A DNA stretch of 64,000 nt from Cyathus striatus (taxonomy: Eukaryota; Basidiomycota; Agaricomycetes; Agaricales; Nidulariaceae). Within the stretch, counting starts at the first letter, position 1, and each line of letters starts with the position of its first letter. The stretch spans positions 1,426,001 through 1,490,000 of the forward strand of contig JAOVFP010000017.1 of NCBI GenBank assembly GCA_025738555.1. Direction: 5' to 3'. The translations under genes and the position numbers were made by a program. This document shows, piece by piece, positions 48,555 through 60,637 of this stretch. The notes under the pieces were generated by a model. The model was not told the origin of the DNA. It worked only from the letters and a program-made list of their open reading frames with translations, and ran no database searches.

Positions 48555-50056
48555 ATGACTAACCTACACTCACTCAATATCACGCCAGCCAGTGGGATGC
48601 AGACCCCAGGACCCACCCAAGTTCCTGGGAATACAACAACAGCTAATCAGCAGCCTGCAGAAGGTGTGGCTGCCAATGAAGGGCAGGTAGAGCAGCCAGC
48701 CAGCAGGGAAGCTTCCCCAGCCCCAGATGAGGAAGCTGAGATCCCACACACTGGGAATGTCATAAATGTGGAGAATGCAGCAGCTTGAATTTGTGAGCTC
48801 AAGGCAGCCCTAGCCACCACTGAGACTCAAATTGCAAATTGGCCACCATTATTCAACATGGTGGTGGAGCCGGATGTACTGGCAGTGTTAGCAGCTGCAG
48901 CACCCAAGGAGTCACCCAAATGCTCAGTTGTGGGGAAAATCATCCCAGGTTTCAAATCAGACACACTTGATTCTGGTAAGCATCTTCCTATTCCTGTTGC
49001 CTTGCCCATCCCTGCCTCTTCCCTCTTGCTCCCTATACCCTCCTCCCCCCACATCATTCCTGCCTGCCCATTTCCCATCCTGAGTAGCCAGCTGGCAAAG
49101 CCCCTGCCTACAGCATCCCATGCCTGCTTAGTGTCACAATGCTGCATGCATGTCCCATGTCCATGTGTTTGTCCTGTCACTGCATGTGATATAACTGATT
49201 CCTGCCCCTGTTTTTAGCCATTCCACCTTGAGTGGATGCAGCATTCACAGCATATGTGTATGCCCCATACTCAGCACTTACCAAGGCAGCCTGCTTCTGT
49301 GCTCTTCATGGAGATGAAGCAATGATCATCACCGCCAATGGGCTCTTGGCCAAAGGTTTGGACCACTCCAACGAGCAGACAATCTTGATGCTGGAGTGGA
49401 TAGAGGCATCCAAGGTGCATATCACATGCACTAGGTACCACATCAATGCTGAGCATGCTGACACATTGAAAGCTCACCAAGCAGTGGTGCTAAGGCTGGC
49501 TAGTCATCAGGGGGCAGAGGAAGATGCATGGCCAGTGGCCGTCACATATGACATTCAGCAGCATGAAGCTGCAGCAGGTAATCATACATGTGACCTCTCC
49601 ACCCTCAACACTGCACCATTGCAGCTTGTCACAAACCAGCTGCTCCTCACCTGTAGCCACCACCTCACCGTGTCATCTCATCCCACCTCCCCACAGGTGA
49701 CTATGTGTTCACCCTTGAAGTGCTCTGCCCACCAAGCTTCCTTCCCTCCCAACTTGCCCAACAAATGTCCATGCCCCAACCTTGGGGACTCACCTGCATG
49801 CTTTCGGTGTGGGGCCAGTGGTCATTTCCCCAAAGACTGCTTGGCCTTGCAAACCAGAACAGGCAGACCCACTGCATCCCTCATGGGTAATACCAAACAT
49901 CCCAACAGCATCCGCTCCCCCAACCACTTCCCTTACTGCTTCTGCTGGGCCAAAGATTCTGCATGCACCTTTGACTCATGCTCCCACTACCATGGATGCT
50001 CTGTGTGTGGCAGCACCTCCCATGGCACTGGGAAGTGCAGTGCCAACTCTCAGTGA
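48555..50056 (+). pseudogene. Ngaro Gag-like protein with two zinc knuckles
   Basis: Begins MTNLHSLNITPASGM and runs to a TGA at 48786-48788, where AAxIxELKAALA would continue (TGA for CGA and TGT for CGT). It then continues to SDTLDSG; a GT-AG intron of about 240 nt fits at 48978-49215. The second part reads WVDAAFTAYVYAPYSALTKA and LEWIEASKVHITCTRYH. It ends with two CCHC knuckles: CFRCGASGHFPKDC and CSVCGSTSHGTGKC. Zinc-knuckle Gag proteins bind the element RNA. One further intron near 49579 is possible. Broken by the stop but otherwise recognisable along its length. Confidence 0.75.
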
Positions 50057-51692
50057 TCCCAGAGGGATTGCAACACTGCTTGATGCCTTGGCAATTGAGA
50101 GGCTCCTGACCTGCTTGGGCATCTGGGATGAGTGGTCCCATGTCCTTGAGGGTATCAAAAGTGGTTTTGATGTAGGTGTTCCAGCCTCACTGGACCACAC
50201 TTGTTTATTTCTGCAACCACTCCTCCTCTCTCAACCCCAAGTTTGTCAAAGCTTACATCGTGGCAGAGCAAGCTGCTGGCTGCTACTCCCATGCATTTGC
50301 ACCTGACAAGCTGGAAGCAATAATTGGGCCATTTGTTGCATCGCCACTGGGTCTGGTGCCAAAGCCACACTCAGATGAATTTCAGCTCATCCAGGACCTC
50401 TCATTCCCCCAGGGGATCCCTCAACACCATCTGTCAACTCATTGATCAATGCAGGCAGCTTCCCCACCGAGTGGGGTACCATCACAGCCACAGCCACCCT
50501 GATACTCCCTCTTCCCCCAGGCTGCAGAGCAGCCACCTTCAACATCATGGCAGCATATTGCATCACCCCTGTTGCACTGGCACAGCAGAACTTCACATGT
50601 GTCAGTTGGAATGGGTGGGTGTATGTTGACCACACTGTGTGCTTCGGCCTTGCCTCCAGTGCAGGGGTCTTCAGGTAGATAGCAGACATGCTCCTTGCCA
50701 TTTACCACCTCTCAGGATTCCAGCTCCTTGTCAAATGGGTGGATGATTTCTTTGTCATTGCGAAGCCAGGGGACAGCTGGACATGGGATGACTTCACAGC
50801 AGTCACCAGTGGTCTTGGTATACCATGGAGTGCCAAGAAGACAAGGCCACTGGCAACTGTACAACATTATATTGGCTTCAACTGGGACCTCAAATAGAAA
50901 TGTGTATCTTTTCCATGTGAGAAGCTAGCAGCCATACTTGCACTAGTGGACGAGTCAAGGGCCCCCAGTGCAGTGTTTAACCAACACCAGGCTGCTCATC
51001 TTCACAAGAAACTGGTGCATGCCTCATCTGTCTTTCAGGTCACCAGACCCTTCTTACACTCATTGGCCAGCTTTGCAAATGCATTTACCTCCTGGCAGGC
51101 CATGTTACACATGCCCAGTGCAGCGGCTATCAACCTCAACTTGGTATGTTTTGTCCTCCAGTCCTCACCCAACTCCATCCCTCTTTGCAACCCCAAACCC
51201 ATCGACATCCAATGGTGGGGAGATGCAAGCTCATCCTTTGGCATTGGAGTTGTTGTTGATGGACACTGGGCAGTATGGAGGTATGCACCAGGAGTGCTAG
51301 TGGGCCCCAAGCAGGAGTGAGACATTGGCTGGGCAGAAGCAGTGGCAGTGGAACTGGGTCTTCGCCTAGCACTCCACCTAGGCATTATCAACCCCACCTG
51401 CCATGCTGGCACATCATTCCTTGTGTGCTCAGACAACCAAGGGGTGGTGGCAGTCACCAACTCTGGACAATTGCACAGCAAGAACACAAATGCCATTCTC
51501 AAGCAGATCTACAGCCTGCTTGCATGCAATGGTTTAGCACTGCATGCAGAATATATTCTCAGCCACCTCAACATCTCTGATGCATTATCCCAGGGCAATG
51601 TGCAAGCTTTCCTAACTGATTTCCCTGGGGTGGCCAAGCAAGTGCACTTGCCCCTGCCACTGCACCTCTCCCACCTCTTGACATTGTGGTAA
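50057..51692 (+). pseudogene. Ngaro reverse transcriptase and RNase H
   Basis: RT segments in order: LNPKFVKAYIVAEQAAGCYS, GLVPKPHSDEFQLIQDLSFP, a one-base frame break near 50412, SLINAGSFPTEWGTITA, CRAATFNIMAAY, VDHTVCFGLASSAGVF, and the catalytic WVDDFFVI. RNase H follows: WWGDASSSFGIG (first Asp), AEAVAVELG (Glu), CSDNQGVVAVTN (second Asp) and SHLNISDALSQG (last Asp), so all four acidic residues survive. TAG stops at 50678-50680 and 50896-50898 and a TGA near 51318 interrupt the frame. Arg positions such as FRLIQD read as Gln, consistent with CpG decay. Confidence 0.8.
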
Positions 51693-51699
51693 TGCTGGC

Positions 51700-52840
51700 A
51701 TGTGCTTTTTTCGACTGGCCTATACTACAGTTCCTGGTGAAATTGTAACAGAGAATGTGGCAACACTGCAGCTTGCACCATCACCCCTGCATCTGCCATG
51801 TGCTGCCAATCAGCACATTTATGTCTGGCATGGCACCACCCAACTGACACCCTCTGTACTGGCCATCCCAGTTGTGCAGCATGCCTGGGCATTGGCTCTT
51901 TGCACTTCCTTGGATGAGGCCACAAGCTATGGATCTGGCCTGAGAAAGTTCCACATTTTTTGTGACATTTTCTCTATTGCAGAAGTGGACTGCCTCCCAG
52001 CAGCCTTCCCCCTCCTCCATTCCTTCACACTGTGGGCAGTGACAGACCCAGACCTGCAGGATGCAGTTTTTGCAGATGGCACAGTATTTGAAACAGTGTC
52101 TATTCCCACAGTACACAAATATCTGGCAGCAATCCAGGCATGGCATCTTGTGCAGGGGTGCCCCCCCCCCCCTCACAGAAGGTGATCATGTGCACCTGGA
52201 ATTCTCCCTGCAAGACATGGCACACATGCAAGGCACATCCCACAAATGTCCGCCCTGCCCACCTGTTACACTTGCCATGCTCTGCCACATCAAAGCAGAG
52301 CTTTACCTCTCCAACTCCTTTGATGTGTGCATTTGGGCCATGGTCATGGCTGCATTCTTTGGACTCATGTGCTTTGATGAGGTATCAGTGCCCACATGCT
52401 CAGCCTATTGAGCTGACCATTACATCTGCCATGGGGCCTGCTTTATCACAGAAGATGCAGATGGACACCCATACACTCAGCTCCAACTCCCCCATGCGAA
52501 GACAGCAGCACCTGGTGAATTTCAAGATGTCTTCCTAGTGGCTCAGGAAGGATTATGCCCTCTCTGGGCATTGCACCACCTGGCCAAGGCAGTGCCAGCA
52601 GGTGTCCTTCAACTGTTATTCTCCTGGCAGGATGACTGTGGTGCCATATGCCCCATGCTCAAGTCAGCTGCATTGAGACACATCAATGGCATTCTATCAG
52701 AAGCAGGTTGGGGCAATGCCTTTGGCCATTCCTTTCAGATATGTGGGGCCTCATTTTATCTTGCCAAGGGTGTATCACCAGAAATTGTGCACCTGCATGG
52801 GCACTGGCAATCACTGGCATATGAGGCATACATCTGAGCC
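51700..52840 (+). pseudogene. Ngaro tyrosine recombinase, catalytic Arg lost
   Basis: Would integrate the circular DNA copy. Recognisable parts: TSYGSGLRKFHIFCDIF (core-binding domain), VHKYLAAIQAWHLVQG, AMVMAAFFGLMCFDEV and GHSFQICGASFYLAKGVSPE with VHLHGHWQSLAYEAYI. In intact relatives the box reads HSFRIGG and GRW; here Arg is Gln and Arg is His, and the codon after YI is TGA where Arg is expected at 52836-52838. All are CpG to CpA or TpG changes. A C10 run at 52160 causes a frame break. The protein is inactive. Confidence 0.78.
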
Positions 52841-52935
52841 TTCAAGCTTATTGCATCGCACCATCTGGCAAATTGGATGGTGGTTGGGTAGGCTTCACTT
52901 CAGTGCCACAGTGGTATTTGTTCAGTGGGTGAGCA

Positions 52936-53028
52936 GCACACTCCTTTCATGTCCTGGGCCAGCACACTGACCCTACCCCAACCCACTCAGCTACTTACCC
53001 GGCAGCCAGCATGCTAGACCAAGTTGGA
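52936..53028. repeat. Ngaro split direct repeat B1
   Basis: Matches B2 at 53368-53462 and directly abuts A2, as the Ngaro/PAT arrangement requires. Confidence 0.85.
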
Positions 53029-53214
53029 ATTAGCTAAGCTACTGGCAGCCCCAGCACAGCCAGGTAGCACTGGTCACAGCATCCAACTAAGCAGCAAACA
53101 GAGGTAAGCAACATTTTCCCACCTCTTTCTGCCCCACCACCAGTGCACATAGAGAAGCACACTCTGCCCACATAGGTTATAGATCAGCTCAGAAGTACCA
53201 TAGTCCCCTTTATT
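53029..53214. repeat. Ngaro split direct repeat A2
   Basis: Second copy of A1. Followed by C-rich sequence and a 153 bp spacer before B2. Confidence 0.87.
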
Positions 53215-53367
53215 CCCCCCCCACCCTCCCATTTGTAATATGGCAAAATATACATATACATTGTTTTATAGCTTACATGGTACTATAAGTGACCACTACA
53301 AACACTTATAAGTGAGTAACACTGCAGTGTAAGTAGTGAATCATGACAGGAGTCCCACCCACCCAGT

Positions 53368-53462
53368 GGCACACTCCTTTCACATCCTGGGCCAGCACAC
53401 TGACCCTACCCCCAACCTACTCAGCTACTTACCTGGCAGCCAGCATGCTAGACCAAGTTGGA
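53368..53462. repeat. Ngaro split direct repeat B2
   Basis: Second copy of B1, ending CTAGACCAAGTTGG. It marks the right end of the element. Confidence 0.85.
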
Positions 53463-54299
53463 TGCTAGACATTGAAATATAGCGAGGCCTCCCAACCCCT
53501 CTCTATTTTGCTAAGGCCCTGCTAAACCACTTTATTTCTTAGTTATTACCATTTTAGGGTGATTTATCAGCCTTTCCCCCATGACATTCAGATCTGTTTG
53601 TTGTTGTACCATGATTTCTCATTTAATAATTATGAACACCCCACTATTAACTTTACAATATAGTTGAAGACATATCATACAATGCCTTTATAATAAGAAT
53701 GATGTAGAACTGACAATTGTAAGCCACCATTTTAACAGGTAGTAATAAGAAAGTATAGAATTTGAAAAACATGATAGAATGTGATGAACAATGCAATGAA
53801 GTAGCACAAAATGAAATAGCTATTTAGTTGACCACTAAATCTCATACATGGCTGAGGATGGCAATGTTATGGGATAGCCAGAATATAGACAAATCATGTG
53901 ATCAACTGGACCTTAAAATTATAGCAGGCTAAATTCTCCCTAAATCCTTACAGGAAGTCATCCACTTACAGTATGAAGTAGCAAGTAATAAACTTATAAT
54001 AGTAGATCACCCTTTTTGGCAACAACAGATGAGACTTAGTGCATAGCCTTAAGTCAAGCTCTGGTCTTACAATTCACACTGAATTGAAGTAGGTAAAAGG
54101 ATGATTACTTCATGCCTAGACAGTACTTTATATACCTTTCTGTATACTATCTTATCTAGTTTCTACTAAGTTCCACCATGTTCTTATGATATGGAATGTT
54201 CTCCAGCATTCCATTTCTCAGCTTTCTCAGAATATCTTTCAGTCAGAGAACAGTTAATGAGAAGTTGTACATACTGATGATGACAGGTGTTATGCATGT
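53463..54299. other. AT-rich spacer, no gene seen
   Basis: CpG-poor sequence with no open frame of note and no repeat I could match inside the window. Confidence 0.4.
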
Positions 54300-54560
54300 A
54301 GGACAAGGACCTACTGGGGTTGGGATTAGTGGGTAATTATTGTGAATATATACAAGCTATGTTACTACTAAAAGTATGTTCTTTTCTTTGCTCCTCTGGG
54401 CTCCCTCTCTGACCTCCCCTTCCCCCTCTTCCTTTGCTCCTCTCTTCTCTCACCTCATCCCATTCTTGGAGTCAGCCATTTACATGAAAGTGTTTTCTCC
54501 TTTTACAGAACTCTTGTATTTCTTTACTCAGATTTCTTATTTCCTCATTAAGAGCTCCCT
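54300..54560 (+). repeat. Pyrimidine-rich repeat, partial CpG-decayed copy
   Basis: ATGTTACTACTAAAAGTATG followed by TTCTTTTCTTTGCTCCTC and CCCCTTCCCCCTC corresponds to 44360-44440 of copy A (CTGCTACTACTAGAAGTACG). Upstream GGGATTAGTGGGTAATTA-like sequence matches the same family. Confidence 0.55.
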
Positions 54561-54599
54561 TGTCAAGTGGCTACTCACATGACAGGACATTATGCATAA

Positions 54600-55130
54600 T
54601 ATTTAGTGGTAGTTCTTCTTTCTATACCATTTTGGATGTTTATCCAAGTGCAGCCAGTACATTTATTTCTCCATAAGTTTCTTTTTTAAGCAGCTATGAA
54701 CTAAGTTTGACTCATTTGAGTCCCACCCAAGCCCCACCAATGGAAACCTTTCAGTGCAATTTGTATTTGTATTTTCCTCACTTTTCTCTGAATCTCATAC
54801 TCTCATATTTAATCACCAATTTGAATTACTCCCCAAGACTTGCTTGTTGAGTGGTACTATCCTCACACCAGATTCAACAAGTGGAGTGTTCATGTATAAC
54901 ACCTTAAGAATTGAATAGTTTTTCCCACACCATTAGCTTTATTTATATATATTTGTTCCAGAAGCTGTTGCTGATTCTGGAACCCAGGATTGACTCCCAC
55001 AATGATGAGCGTCACATTGCCATCATCCAGTTCACATCCATGATCCAGCAGCATCAATGTTGATGAGCATGCATCTCCATCCTCACATCCATCTATCTCA
55101 TCTAATACTTTCCACACAGCACCTCCTGTG
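54600..55130. repeat. Dispersed repeat, second copy (see 47260-47960)
   Basis: Same block order as 47260-47960, including a hairpin-core motif at 54843-54881 (CTTGTTGA with TTCAACAAG). Confidence 0.6.
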
Positions 55131-56699
55131 CATGATAACAGATTTAAGTAAATATGCTAAGCTTTTCAGATCTGTTTTATGACTTATTAGAGGGTGTTCT
55201 TGTGGATTTGAGGACTGATTGGTAAGTTCATTGTTCGTGAGGGTGCATACAGTTGTCTGATTACTATGCAGATGTAGTATATTTACATTCCCACCTCCCC
55301 AGTGTATGATAAGTGAGTCACAGCTGTCAATGTGATTGATTGCTACCACTAAACTGTTGTTGTGTGAGATCATTAGATTAATGGATTTGAGATCAATTAA
55401 GTAGAAATCAATCCTTTTGTAGTTAGAAATCAATCCTTTTTCATTTGAAATCAATCCTTGTGTAGTTTGAAATCAATCCCAGTTCAATCCAAAATTATTA
55501 GAAATCATTGAAGTGAAAATCAATGAGAATCAAAAAAGAAATCAATAAGAAATCAATCAAAAATCAATCAAAAATCAATGGATAACTCGAAATTGTTAGA
55601 TACCCAACTACAGGATATACTATATACTAGGGTGGTTAACTTTATACATATACTTACTTTATCTACTACATTATGAGTCCTTTTCTAACAAGTAAACTTT
55701 TCTCTATATTACACATACCTGGAGAGCGAAATCAATGGGAAATCATTGCTGAAATCAATCCTTTTAGACTTTGTAGAATTATTGGTACAAGTTTGAAATC
55801 ATTGCTAAAATCAATCCTTTTGGACTTTGTAGAATTATTGGTGCAAGTTTGAAATCATTGGGGAGACCAGTGCGAATTCCAATAGAAATCAATGATAGTT
55901 CAATGGGAAATCAATGGGAAATAAATACTAAAATTAAAATTTTATTTTATTCTATTCTATAGCCTTTGCAGAGGTGTACTAGTTTCAAAAATGTTAAAAC
56001 AATGAAATCACATGATCACGTTTTCTAAGCTATAGTATTATTACTAATATAACACTTTTACATAATATGCACATTTATGTATGATGAAAATAAATATAAA
56101 ACAAGTATTGAAATAACATTAAATTTAGCATTGATTTCAGCAATGATTTCTTTATTATATAACATTGATTTTCACATTGATTTTCGCATTTATTTCACAT
56201 TGATTTCCCTTGGAATTTACATTGATCTCCCCAATGATTTCAAACTTGCACCAATAATTCTACAAAGTCCAAAAGGATTGATTTTAGCAATGATTTCAAA
56301 CTTGTACCAATAATTCTACAAAGTCTAAAAGGATTGATTTCAGCAATGATTTCCCATTGATTTCGCTCTCCAGGTATGTGTAATATAGAGAAAAGTTTAC
56401 TTGTTAGAAAAGGACTCATAATGTAGTAGATAAAGTAAGTATATGTATAAAGTTAACCACCCTAGTATATAGTATATCCTGTAGTTGGGTATCTGACAAT
56501 TTCGAGTTATCCATTGATTTTTGATTGATTTTTGATTGATTTCTTATTGATTTCTTTTTTGACTCTCATTGATTTTCACTTCAATGATTTCTAATAATTT
56601 TGGATTGAACTGGGATTGATTTCAAACTACACAAGGATTGATTTCAAATGAAAAAGGATTGATTTCTAACTACAAAAGGATTGATTTCTACTTAATTGA

Positions 56700-56707
56700 T
56701 CTCAAAT
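56700..56707. repeat. hAT target-site duplication, left
   Basis: TCTCAAAT immediately before the hAT; its partner is at 61376-61383. The matching bases of the opposite foldback arm (ATTTGAGA, 55386-55393) confirm the empty-site sequence. Confidence 0.95.
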
Positions 56708-57051
56708 TAGTGGTGTTGGGGTTCGGTTCCATCCGGTTCAGAGACCATTTTCTCTGAACCTAGAACTGGACCTGAGGTCCGGTTCAGGTGATCTCACTGA
56801 ACCTAGAACTGGACTTGAGGTTCGGGTTCTCTGGGGTCCGGTTCAGGTTCACAGTGAGTTCGAACGTCGAACTGGACCAATGGTATCTTTTTTTTTTTCA
56901 ACATATTTTAGAAAATTAGTGGTGTAATGTTAACGGTAACTACTAGTACTAAGTACTTTCATTTCAAAAGTAATGCTCATGTATTAAGAAAAAGAAGTTA
57001 ACAATAGTATTAACTACTTATGTCTACATACATGAAGTATTCAAGTATGCA

Positions 57052-60000
57052 CTAAAATTCTTCGCGATACTCATCCACAGGTGCATTGCATGCTGTATCA
57101 ATCTCAGCAATAAGAGCATCAATGCCCTCCTTAGATTGCTGCGCAGCTGAAATATGACCATTGCGATAAGCACTCTTCAAAATCTGGAGTGCACCGAATA
57201 TTTCCGATGTAAGGCTTCCATGTCGAGCAGCATCAGTGATTCCACCGCTACTAAATGCTCGCTCCGATGGGGTTGAAGATCCCTGGATGGCTAGATAGTC
57301 ACGAGCCATGCGCTTCAGAGTAGGATATTTTGTATCACTTTGCTTCTGAAATTCTGTAAGAACAATGAACTCGTAAAAAAAAAATAAGGGACCTACCCCC
57401 CACCAGCCAATGACATCATCCATCATTTCAATTCCACTCTCGAGATAATGCTTCAGCTCATCTCGAGGACTTGAAGACGTCTTTTCCATCCACTGGAGGG
57501 ACTGTACAGTTTCAAAAAGGTAGGTCCCTCCATACCTACGTGTATGTGAGTTATTTTGATTTACATCTGCAACGGTAATTATAAGTTGATGAAATCATGA
57601 AGCTACACAATATACATACCGTCATCTGAATGGCCAGATGAAGTCATTTCTGGCGAAATATAATATGTGTCAAACTAATTTAATATGTGTCAAACTAATT
57701 TAATATTAATGTTAGATGAGCGAAATGGAAATCAAAATACAACTTACAACTCTCTCAAGACATTTCATTCCTTCCTGATATTGTCTTGGTTCCCAGCGTG
57801 CCTTGCAATAGAAATGCTTTACATTCAGATCGAGGGCTAATTTATATATTTGTTAGAATGTGATAACATTTGATAGTATATAACTTACCAAGACAAATGA
57901 AATAAGCAGAAGATGTATCTTCAACGCGATGGTACCACTTTTGTAAGTTGGTAACACCCTGTGCCATTGCATCTTTTACTTCTCGATATCTCGGCTCAGC
58001 AATCATAGCATTCCAACACTTGATCAGAAACTCAAGTGCAGGTATGTCACGCCATACGGTAGGTGTTTTCTCATCCGAAAATGTTTGCTGGACCTCAGAT
58101 GGTTCCTAAAACAAATCAAATTGAGTTCAGTAATGATTAAATTGTGATTAAATATAAAACTTACATGTAAAACCTCTCTCAGAATTTCCAAGCGCTCCCA
58201 GTCTCTTCTGGAGAGCCTGAAATCTGCATAAGATCGATCCCCTGGAAGATTTGGAACAACAGGGCTTGCATCGGCAAGTAAAATGAACTGATCAACTGCC
58301 TGTAAAAGAACAAGCTTCTGTTCAGTTGAATTATAACAAAAGAAACTAAAGAAACTAACCGGCCTCAAAGAGATCAAGTGTTTGAGGAATTGATGCAGAG
58401 ATGCCCATCGAGTCCGAATCCAGAGCAGAAGTTCTAAAGGCTTGATGTCCACTTGAGCACATGTTGAACGGAAGAATGTATGGGCCTGTGGCGACATTCT
58501 GATCTAAATGTTGCATTAAACATTTTAGAACTATACCAAAAGCAGTTATAATTAAAATAACATACCTGTTTTACAAGTGCAAGTGCTTTTCCAAGTGAAT
58601 CACCAGCTGCGAATGCGAATGTATTTGGTTCTTCTTCATCCTCAGCATCCTCAGGTATGTCGATATCTACTGCAGAGATGAAGTGCTTAGCAGCGAGATT
58701 AAGTGCATGCTCCATGCATCTAGTAATATAAGTATAAATCAGTAACAAAGTAGGTTTATAATTTACAAAGCACTTACAAGATGTCGTGTTCCTCTGCAGT
58801 CCAACCAATATCAGCTGCAGAGAGCCTCTTCTGAAATTCATGGAGAGTCGTTCTATTAACTTGTGCACCATCACTCGTAAACCAGCCAATCTATTCATTA
58901 ATTATTAATAGATCAATGAACTTCATTTAATTTAATATCTTACCTTTCTGTGAAGATTGTAATGATCTACAATCTTTGTAATGATATCGGCAGTGTTCAC
59001 TCCAGTGTGGCGGCCATTGACACGTTCAAACGCCAGCTGTTCACTTTTTAATTCCCAGTCATTGGGTCGATCAGGTGGGGAGTGTATGTAGTGAATCGTG
59101 ATGGAAATATATGGGTCCCCCACCTTTGAGGTCCACATATCGAATGTAAATGAGAATTTCCTGTCAATAAGTTTGAAAGCATCTCTAATATGATCTTCAG
59201 CCAGCTTTGCATGTTGAAGAATATTTACTCGAAGGGATGTTTGATGAGGAATGTCATTCTCAGCAATAGAGGGACAGCAGTATCAAATAAGCCGTCTAAA
59301 ACTTCCTCTATCAATAAGACGGAATGCCTAAATAAAAATTAGTACACTATATATTTAAATAGAAGAAAACACACACCTCATCCTCACATACAATGAGTTC
59401 CACAATGTGATCCAGAAGTCCAGCCACGGTGAAGACCAGTGGCTTAGATTCACGAGTAATAGATAAATCTAGATTACTCTGTGTTAACCTGTAAACTGAA
59501 GTTAACATGCTATTCACGCATTTAACCCAATAATAACTTACCCAAGGCTCCCATCAGACACATTCTTTGGCATTGCACGAGGATGGGGTGTAATTCCCAG
59601 CTTCTCGCATAATTCCAAATATTCTTTAGAGTGCCACCTACAATTTAAGTAGTTATTATATGTTAAACACAATTAAACCATATAAGTATACATACCTTGC
59701 AATATGAGTGCGAAGTGTCGATATACCTCCAGTAAAGAAAAAAGATTTTGACTTGTTTTGGCTAAAATAAGTTGGAACGAGTGAAAAATGCGAAGTGTAT
59801 ATTAAAAGATGAGTACTTACAAGCAAATCTTACACTGGTGGCCTTTTTGCAGCTGACCAGTTAAAGGATTCTGATATGCATCGTCTCGTTGGAACACAGT
59901 GCGAATATCAGCTGTCAGCTCCTCTTTGGAACGATGAGGAGATTTCTAATAAAATAATTAGGTTCACAATAAAATATAAATAATATATGAACATACCTGA

Positions 60001-60504
60001 CTATCTGCATCAGCCATTGCCCTCAGTCTGGCATAGGTGAGATCTGAGCCATTGTCGGTAATGACAGGGCCTTCATCGACATCGGTGTCGGTCTTCTCAT
60101 CATTATCTGACTCTGAGGCAACAGTTGCTTTCTTGGTGCGGCGAGATGAAGTCTTCGGAGGGCTTCCTGAGGCATTGCGCTTCTTCTTCCTCGAGTTTGA
60201 GGCTGTACTGGAAGAACCTCCATTGTTCTTCATGTCGAGGATACTCTGGGTCGGCTTCACAGTACAATCAGAGCGATGAACAGCTTTCCCTTTACCCTTC
60301 TCTGTGGGAGAAGGGCTGGAAGCTCGGTCAACTATTTTATTCAATTAGTAAGATAAAAGTAAATAGAAACAGAACATATAACGCACCAGGTACAGAGGGA
60401 AGGGGAGCCTTGTCATCTGCATTGTTGTACCACACAATTTCGGAAGCATCCTTCAAACTACCGTCGACATTTCAAGCACAAGAGTTGTCAATAGAGTGAG
60501 ACAT
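57052..60504 (-). pseudogene. hAT transposase, multi-exon, BED finger and C-terminal dimerisation domain
   Basis: Order on the minus strand: N-terminus MSHSIDNSCA then TGA at 60472-60474 and NVDGSLKDASEIVWYNNADD; a Lys-rich and acidic linker (SRKKKRNASG, DNDEKTDTDVDE); a BED-type finger (CKIC, then LRTHIARWHSKEYLELCEKL); DMWTSKVGDPYISITIHYI; IGWFTSDGAQVNRTTLHEF; CMEHALNLAAKHFIS; then the hAT dimerisation domain YPTLKRMARDYLAIQGSSTP-SERAFSSGG near the C-terminus. Introns are 50-60 nt. A second TGA at 59283-59285 interrupts RRLI-x-YCCPSIAEND, where Arg is usual. Only two stops, both TGA for likely CGA, suggest a young and recently silenced copy. The start could also be the ATG at 60344. Confidence 0.88.
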
Positions 60505-60637
60505 GAGTAGTGATCAAGTAATGAGTGGAATAAAAAGAAAGACACGGGGCAGTGACTGGAGTGTGGCAGCAAGTGTAAGACTTGAAGAAAAAGTGTGGCT
60601 TGAAGGTGTATTTATATTAAAAGTTGACTAGCCGCCG

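Larger units (their letters stand above)
48342..53462 (+). mobile_element. Ngaro-type tyrosine-recombinase retrotransposon (DIRS order)
   Basis: A 5.1 kb element with the split direct repeat layout A1 (48342-48526), coding region, B1 (52936-53028), A2 (53029-53214), B2 (53368-53462). A1 and A2 are about 185 bp and share most of their sequence, including GGTTATAGATCAGCTCAGAA. B1 and B2 are about 94 bp and share CTGGGCCAGCACACTGACCC and AGCATGCTAGACCAAGTTGG. Encoded in order: Gag-like zinc-knuckle protein, reverse transcriptase, RNase H and tyrosine recombinase. No DAM methylase domain was seen, which fits Ngaro better than PAT or DIRS. The element is CpG-poor and its frames are broken. Confidence 0.88.

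Noticed and set aside
48342..53462. LTR retrotransposon (A1/A2 read as LTRs)
   Set aside because: A2 is followed by B2 and preceded by B1, no integrase or protease is present, and a tyrosine recombinase is encoded. This is the Ngaro layout.
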